Positions 58,163-64,000 of a stretch of 64,000 nucleotides of DNA are shown here, in pieces. Origin of the DNA: Oreohelix idahoensis. Taxonomy: Eukaryota > Mollusca > Gastropoda > Stylommatophora > Oreohelicidae. Where the stretch lies: assembly GCA_024509875.1 (NCBI GenBank), contig JAMPIV010009921.1:49750-113749 (forward strand), in the 5' to 3' direction. Made by a program: the position numbers and the translations under genes. The first letter of the stretch is position 1, and every line of letters starts with the position of its first letter. Under the pieces are notes generated by a model. That model worked only from the letters and a program-made list of their open reading frames with translations. It had not been told where the DNA came from and made no database searches.

Positions 58163-59753
58163 ATTATTAGCGTCATTATTGTCTTTACTTGTTTATAGGC
58201 TTCATGGGACTCTTGTTGTGCAGAGTTTGCCTGAAAATGTGGTTTATGTCTTCTGTTTTGAGATCTACCTCGGTTATTATTACCTCTGTAGTTATTGTTA
58301 CCTCTATTGTAACCCCTATTTGGGTTTGAGTCATAGTTCTCTTGGTTACCATTATCATATTCATTATAATGAGTATCTCTGTAATTGCGATCTTGTTGAC
58401 TCCAAGACGGATACCTCGGATAGTTTCTATAATTACTTCCTCTATGGAAATTACTATAATTGTGACCACCCCTGTGTCGAGAGCTATCAGCTCGTCTCCA
58501 GTTCTTTGAAGAAGAACCCTGAAATGATTGGTTACCTTGGTTTTGATAACTATTATGGTTACCTTTTTTATCAAATCTGTTTTGAGGTCCCTGAAATCTG
58601 TGTGAATAATTGGGATTGTATGGTGTTGCTGAAGCAACTGGCATACTCTCCTTAATCTTAGTGTTGCCAAAAATCACGTCGGGGTGTGCAGTGACATATT
58701 GGGAACAATATTCTTCCATTTCCTTTAGAGATTTGGGTTTACGCTCATGTATAAATTCAAGGAATGGTTTGTTAACACATGACATAATCTTATCTCTGAG
58801 CAACAAATCCATAAGTCCTTCATACGTTTTTTTCTGTTTTGGAAAGCTCAATCCAACGATCAACTGTGAGACGTGCCTTTGCAATGAATTCTGAGAATTC
58901 TACACCTGTCTCAGGCACCATCGTCTTAAACAAAAGGCGATAGCCTTCCTCACTTAGCTGGTATTTTTTTATCAAAGCCGCCCTAATGACATCATAATTA
59001 TCCTTATCTGCTTCTCCTACAAGGCATAATCTAGTCAGAGATTCACCTTTCAAGTTTTCTGCTAATTGATTAGCGTATTGTGATTTATCCACATTATGTG
59101 TACGACAAGAACGTTCAAATCTATCCAGCCAGAATGTAATATCGTCACTGGACTGATTGAACGGTGGAACCTTAACCTTGTAAGTAGAAGGTTTACCATT
59201 ACCACTAGATGCCTGATTAACATTACTCATACTTGTCAATCTCAATTTCTCTAACTCAAATTCATGTTCTCTTATTGCTTTTTTTTCTTCAGCTTCTCTG
59301 TCTAATCTTTTTAGTTCAGCTTCCCTGTCTAATCTTTTTAGTTCAGCAGCAGCTTCTCTTTCTAATTTTTTTTTGTTCAGCTTCACTGTCTAATCTTTTT
59401 TGTTCAGCAGCAGCTTCTCTTTCTAATTTTTTTTGTTCAGCTTCAAATCTCCTTTCCTCCACCTGCATCTGCAATTTCTTTAGTTCAGCAGCAGCATCAG
59501 CTTCTTTTTCCAATCTTTTCTCTTCAGCCAGAGCTTTTCTCTCTTCTGCAGCAGCTTTTCTCTCTTCAGCAGCAGCAGCAGCTTTTTTCTCTTCAGCAGC
59601 AGCTTTTCTCTCCTCTGCAGCAGCTTTTTTCTCTTCTGCAGCTAATGCTTTGTCATATTGAGCAACTGCCCATTCTTCTAATTGTTGACCAGTCTTATCA
59701 AGGGCTTTCCCTTGTATAATGAAGTATTCTAATGTAGACATGATGTCTAACAA
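58075..59753 (-). pseudogene. Element 3 gag (frame changes at T/A runs)
   Basis: Three overlapping pieces. 59343-59753 starts MLDIMSTLEYF and is then an Ala/Glu/Lys coiled coil built from near-repeats. 58820-59386 continues the coiled coil and starts the capsid-like domain (VPPFNQSSDDITFWLDRFERSC, RWIELS). 58075-58884 carries the rest (LLLRDK, FIHERKPKS) and a long Asn/Arg/Gly/Tyr-rich tail that probably binds RNA. The joins fall at homopolymers near 59363-59371 and 58827-58834, so they may be sequencing errors. Stop-free frames on the opposite strand here are compositional shadows. Confidence 0.88.
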
Positions 59754-60676
59754 TAATACTAATCACCTGAAATAATAATAATACCACAAGTTCTTAATGA
59801 CTTGATTAATCAGCACACTATCCCAATATCTGTGGGTCACAAGCCTTAATAAGGTCTTGTATAACAGTAATAATAATCAAGTACTGGTTTATACCATAAT
59901 CCAAGTGCAGTGCACAAGCAATAGTGTCTTATGAAATATACCTATATAAAACATATGTCAACCAACAGAATACATAAAGTACAAATAAGAATGACAATAC
60001 GAAAACGTTTGCAGAAATCAAATAAATCAAATAGGGAAATCAATGAAAGTAATCACTGAATCTACAAAGGAATAACAACACAAATGACGTCACAGTATAT
60101 GAATATAAATTGTGAATAGAACTGAAAGATAGAAAAGGGTAGACCAACAAATTACAAACAATTCAAAACAAAACTAAAGAACAAAGAAATATTACAAAAA
60201 TAACAATAATTACAGTCTTCACAACTAACACAAATAGCAACTAGTTGTTGCAAGCAAATTTCCAATTATGGAAATTGCACCTAAAGAAAACGCCCACAAC
60301 GGACCCTCTATGACGTGGGATATTCTGTTGTGAGGACACCGCCCAATCTAAACACAACCCGCTGACATATAAACTAACATACTATACAAACAAATAACAT
60401 GTAAACATAAATATATAAATTATGTGTACGATAGTATGTGTTGCAAAATAGGCTCAGTTTTACAGTAATGGCAAAGTTATTCTTATGAAAATAAACAAAC
60501 TGCCACTTTATTGAATTACAAATTCTGGCCTTAAATATTAAAGTTCATATATAGAAAACAAGAAGATCCATCGATGAAAATAGGACTTCTTAGTTCAATA
60601 ATACTGTCTTCCTGTTAATATTGACAAGAAATGATCCGAGGTCAAACCCAGAAAGCTGGTCCACCAAATGATAAAT
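59754..60676. other. Element 3 leader region
   Basis: Non-coding, between the 5' LTR and gag. A TTTGGTGGACCAG segment (minus strand, about 60656-60668) close to the LTR is a candidate primer site, but I cannot name the tRNA. It is clearly different from the tRNA-Pro site of element 1. An octanucleotide-like ACGTCA/TGACGT word lies near 60084. Confidence 0.5.
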
Positions 60677-61048
60677 CCTCTCTCACGACACATCCGCCGA
60701 ACAACCTTTCTGACCTTTCTAACGACAAAAGACCATATAGTTGGACTTAGACATGCAAAGATATTCAGATATAAGACAGACTCGTCCTACCCAGACAAAC
60801 AATACACATAAATTCAGGCCATAGATACACTGAAGCAAGAACAATCTATTCCTACCCAAACAAAGAATAAATCGCAGTAAAACTGGATTCATCCGCGGAG
60901 TTCGAACGAAAGTCCTTTCAAGGGAAGTAACTCAATAATGACTTTTCCTTAAGCACTAAAAAGTATCTATTTTGTTTACAAAATATTTGCGAACATAACA
61001 AGCATACAAATGTATTATATTGTAAGATATCAAAGACTACACGTAACA
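60677..61048 (-). repeat. Element 3 5' LTR
   Basis: About 372 bp, matching 53929-54298. It ends on the plus strand at CGTAACA (61048). The LTR may extend left to TGATAAAT at 60669, which would restore TG...CA ends, but that extension is absent from the 3' LTR. Confidence 0.9.
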
Positions 61049-61081
61049 ATACACAAGTAAACTAAACTACATAATCACGAA

Positions 61082-62167
61082 ATGGAACATACTTTGTTGC
61101 ATCATATGAATTGTGCCAGTGCACTGTGCAGAGCCTGTGGCAAGAGAGCATTAACTTCCCAAACAAAAAGTTCAAAACGGAATGCACTGAACTGTTCGAA
61201 TTACGTTAGTGATCTGTTCTTTGTGTTTGGAATTAACGTATCAGATGATAAACCGACAGAGCATTCGACTATATTTTGTAGGAAGTGTTACAAATACAAA
61301 ACGCAAAAAGGAGGCATAATGAGAAGTGTCTTGAAACAGCCAAGTTACTATCGGAAAACAGTCAGCACATCTGGAAAGACTATGTTCATAATTTAACTAT
61401 AAGTGAATGTCAACTGTGCAATTATTTGCAAAGACATCTTTTGGTATTTTAAAAACAAAAAGCTGCTCTATCCCCTGTGATGTTCTTTTTGACCCCTCCA
61501 TGTCTAGTCAGTCAGTTAGTTGTAGTCAGTCAGTTAGTTGTAGTCAGTCAATTAGTTGTAGTCAGTCAGTTGTAGTCAGTCAGTTAGCTGTAGTCAGTCA
61601 GTTAGCTGTAGTAAGGATAGCTCTGTACAGGAGGAGGTTGATGTGCCTGCCCACACTAGTGATCGTATTGTTCAGCTGGAGGTTCATGTGTCAGCTCACA
61701 TTAATGGCGATACCATTATTCATTTGGAGGTGGATAACACTAATCACCCTAGCATGCCAGTTTTTGTTGCCACATCTACACCTACCAAGTCAGTTATACA
61801 TATGACAAGTACATCCACCTTGTTTGTCTTCAAAAGCGACATCACAGTACAACAGTTAGTTCCTAAGCCACCTTCACAACCATTAACACAACAGAAAGAA
61901 ACCCTATTCACATCCATTGTTAGAAAAAAACTAGAAACAGCAAAAAATAATATCATAAAATGCAAATCCAGAGGTCAGCCTATTGTACTACAAAATCTAA
62001 TTAAACATAGAAGAGAAACATCAGTCACCAGAACGCCAACAAAACGTAAGCAATCTCAATTTCTCCACACTGTTAGGAAACATATTGTTGGAACATCAAC
62101 TGACTCACTAGACCTGCAGCAGGTACATGAGAGGAGAATTTGTACATACCCCTATTTCCAAAATTGA
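61082..62167 (+). pseudogene. RAG1 N-terminal-like zinc protein (N-RAG type), frameshifted
   Basis: 61082-61396 opens MEHTLLHH and carries LCRACG, then LFFVFGINVSDD, an H, and FCRKC, the cysteine/histidine layout of the zinc region in the N-terminal half of vertebrate RAG1. In the next frame (from about 61360) follows a W...H...ECQLC segment (about 61372-61425), again as in RAG1. After a Ser/Gln repeat linker, 61620-62167 returns to frame and has ETLFTSIVRKKLE, KSRGQPIVLQ and TPTKRKQSQFLHTVRK, the basic block typical of invertebrate N-RAG-like proteins. No RAG1 catalytic core or RAG2 is visible. Such genes were reported from Aplysia as N-RAG-TP mobile elements. At least two frame changes. Exact function unknown. 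Confidence 0.65.
61504..61612 (+). repeat. 18-bp tandem repeat in the RAG1-N-like gene
   Basis: About six copies of a unit containing AGTCAGTCAGTTAGTTGT. In one frame it encodes a Ser-Gln-Ser-Val-Ser-Cys repeat. One copy is short by a few bases, which shifts the reading frame. It joins the zinc part to the basic part of the protein. Confidence 0.9.
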
Positions 62168-63010
62168 AAGACGCGCCAGCGGTATTCAAAATATACATTC
62201 ACAATTAACATTTTTTAATGGAAACTCATTTGTTACAAATTTATGCATCTGTGAAAGTACAGATTTATCCTATTTTAAAAAAAAAGGAAGTGTGAATGAT
62301 AATTGAGCGAAATTTTGGGGCTAGAGCAAATTATGGCAGTTGTTGCGTGAGAGTGACAGAATTAACAGAGTGTGGAAATCATTTAATAGGTGTGTTTATT
62401 AAATACCCCTAATTATTTATTAAATTGAACATTTCGTTTACTCACTCGCAAAAAAATGGACAATACTCATTGTTTTACATGACCAACGTGATGTATTATT
62501 GAGATAATCGTTAGCTCTCATGGTTTTGGGGGACAATTGGGTGTGTTATTTTAAGGTAATAAATGTGGACTTGCAATTTTAATGTTTCAATAATTAATGT
62601 TTTGGCGCACATGAAACCAGAAAACAAAACCTTTTTGATATCCATTTTCTGTCTATTCTTGCAAGGATTTCTTCACTACTTTTGGATTAGTTCTGTAATT
62701 TGTTTATGCATGTTGATTGTGACTCGTTTTTACAACTGTAAATTGAATTACGAGCAGCAAACCAAACCAATAAGTAAATCAAAATCATTGCGTAAAGAAT
62801 AAACATGAAACCACAAAATTTTACACTAAAAATATTACTTCAATTCTAATTGTGATAAAATTGGTTTGGTTCTTAGTTCTAAATGACTCTAAAAATTTCT
62901 AGTATAGCTTTACCTAAAATTAAAGCCGGTATTTATACTAAGAAAGTAGAGTAAAAGCATTAATTAAGCCCTATTCAAAAGTAAACACGCCACATTTTTT
63001 TTCGTTAGGA
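62168..63010. other. No gene recognised
   Basis: AT-rich. A 79-codon plus ORF (62563-62802) has one or two hydrophobic segments (LISIFCLFLQGFLHYFWISSVICLCMLIV) and a Lys/Ser-rich end, but no homology that I recognise and no coding context. May be chance. Confidence 0.35.
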
Positions 63011-63017
63011 TGTTGAC

Positions 63018-63075
63018 CACGTGACTCTGTCACGATGGGTATAAATAGCTGTGGTCAGAGAAAAACTTAAAAGAT
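63018..63075 (+). promoter_or_regulatory. Possible TATA promoter 1
   Basis: An E-box CACGTG (63018-63023) and a nearby GTCACG precede TATAAATA at 63040-63047. A start site near 63070 would follow. No ORF of note begins within the next 500 bp, so the target could be non-coding, spliced, or an LTR transcript. Confidence 0.35.
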
Positions 63076-63611
63076 CGCTCGCAAACAAGCGTGGACAACA
63101 TTTCGTCCATTGAACCTGATACTTAGATGAACTTTGTATGAAAGAACTTCAGACTTGGAATGCAATTTTTGTGGATAAGATTCATTGGATTACAAATGTT
63201 ATTATTAACAACCCTTGAGATAGTGACAATAACTCCTGCAAGGAACAGTGAGATATGGACTACATTTATGTATGCACTAAATTGGTAATACAAATAGTGT
63301 TTATTTTAGTACCATTCAACTTGAGTATGGCAACATTTAGATATGCTCATGCAACTTTTGCACAACGTGTTTACTTACATTTTTTAAATACTAGTTAATT
63401 TAGTCATTTGTATTTGTATATTAATGTCTTTCATGATATTTACATTGAATCCTGCTTAATTAATTCACAATTGGTGTTTTGGAATACCATATTTTCAGTA
63501 TATTACTAATGATTTTTTAATCTTAAGAAACTGTGACGATTTATTCATTTTTGATATGTTTAATCAAACTGGGACATGACTCTAACTGTATGCGTTCTAT
63601 GATGGTGCGTG
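63076..63611. other. No gene recognised
   Basis: AT-rich sequence with a small hairpin CGCTCG...AAACAAGCG near 63076. Only tiny ORFs. Confidence 0.4.
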
Positions 63612-63700
63612 ATTGGTCGCTTCTTGGGAAGGAAAACTTTATAGTTTTCTCGGGGGGTGGGGGGGGGGGTATATAGTGTTACGCCTCCGTTTTGATACAG
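63612..63700 (+). promoter_or_regulatory. Possible CCAAT/TATA promoter 2 with a G-run
   Basis: An inverted CCAAT box ATTGG (63612-63616), a G-rich run able to form a quadruplex (63652-63669) and TATATAG (63670-63676) are spaced as in a core promoter. The gene would lie beyond the window; 63700-64000 shows no long ORF and may be 5' untranslated sequence. Confidence 0.35.
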
Positions 63701-64000
63701 CTTTGCGTTATTAGTGAAACATCGCTGTGCTTCAGAGGGAGCAGCGCAAAAACGCAGCGCTATTGAAACAGCACCACCGAATTAATTTATGACGTCATTG
63801 TTAACATATTAAGATTGGGTAGATGCGCGTATTGTGCAGAGTAACGGTCACTTTTGTGTTCTTTCGGACTGTGTGTTTCATGGTTGTCAAGACGTGTATT
63901 CGGGCGAGCTGCTTGAGTTATGTGATGAAAGTTTTGAGGAATGTATTGGAGTAGGTTTGAGATATTGCTATGCCTTGGACTCGGGGTGATTGAGCAGAGA

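Larger units (their letters stand above)
53929..61048 (-). mobile_element. Element 3: Gmr1-like LTR retrotransposon with intact-frame pol
   Basis: About 7.1 kb on the minus strand: 5' LTR (60677-61048), leader, gag, protease, pol and 3' LTR (53929-54298). The LTRs differ at roughly seven positions over 370 bp, so this is a fairly recent insertion. Pol is one uninterrupted ORF in the order INT-RT-RH. Gag and protease have several frame changes. A clear 5-bp target duplication was not found: the outer end beyond 53929 differs from the inner one, and the exact LTR left limit is uncertain by about 10 bp. Confidence 0.93.

Noticed and set aside
58179..58655. 158-codon plus-strand ORF rich in Tyr and Cys
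   Set aside because: Antisense of the Asn/Arg/Tyr-rich gag tail; composition artefact.
59233..59661. 142-codon plus-strand ORF rich in Leu, Phe and Ser
   Set aside because: Antisense shadow of the Ala/Glu/Lys coiled coil of element 3 gag.
53929..61048. An endogenous retrovirus with envelope
   Set aside because: No ORF with signal peptide and transmembrane segment lies between pol and the 3' LTR in elements 1 or 3, so they are treated as retrotransposons.

Overview
This is a repeat-rich, AT-rich stretch of an animal genome, most probably a gastropod mollusc. The only host-type gene that reads as intact is an intronless class A chemoreceptor-like GPCR (24989-26068) of the kind expanded in heterobranch gastropods. 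The rest is LINE, SINE and LTR-retrotransposon sequence plus one gene resembling the N-terminal zinc region of RAG1, a type known from molluscan mobile DNA. The species call is an inference; no rRNA, tRNA or bacterial-type gene was seen.

Layout. 1-18720 is a giant imperfect palindrome: arms 1-8925 and 9925-18720 around a spacer of about 1 kb. Each arm carries an RTE-like LINE (complete on the right at 16301-19465, cut by the window edge on the left) and broken gag and pol of an old Ty3/gypsy-type element. 19466-24988 is mostly non-coding, with a tRNA-derived SINE and two 5'-truncated LINE tails. The GPCR follows, then a long TA microsatellite and about 2.6 kb with nothing recognisable. 29004-34964 is a second inverted repeat (1.25 kb arms) enclosing a LINE fragment and the 3' half of an LTR element. 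It abuts an inverted piece of a long LTR (34965-36750).

38647-48149 is a complete 9.5 kb LTR retrotransposon (element 1): 2.35 kb LTRs, 5-bp target duplication AATGA, tRNA-Pro type primer site and frameshifted gag-pol. It sits inside an older element (element 2), whose gag tail lies left of the insertion and whose protease-integrase-RT-RNase H remnants lie to the right (48155-51527). 53929-61048 is a third LTR element (element 3, minus strand) with an uninterrupted 1006-residue pol. A RAG1-N-like gene (61082-62167, frameshifted) follows, and the window ends in sequence with two possible TATA promoters.

The unifying feature is pol order. Elements 1, 2 and 3 and the palindrome element all place integrase BEFORE reverse transcriptase and RNase H, the opposite of ordinary Ty3/gypsy and the order known from Gmr1-like elements. 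Element 4, at 33 kb, keeps only RT and RNase H but resembles element 3. In element 3 this is seen in one continuous reading frame. Most breaks in the other coding regions are single-base shifts, several at homopolymers, so true decay and sequencing or assembly error cannot be fully separated here.
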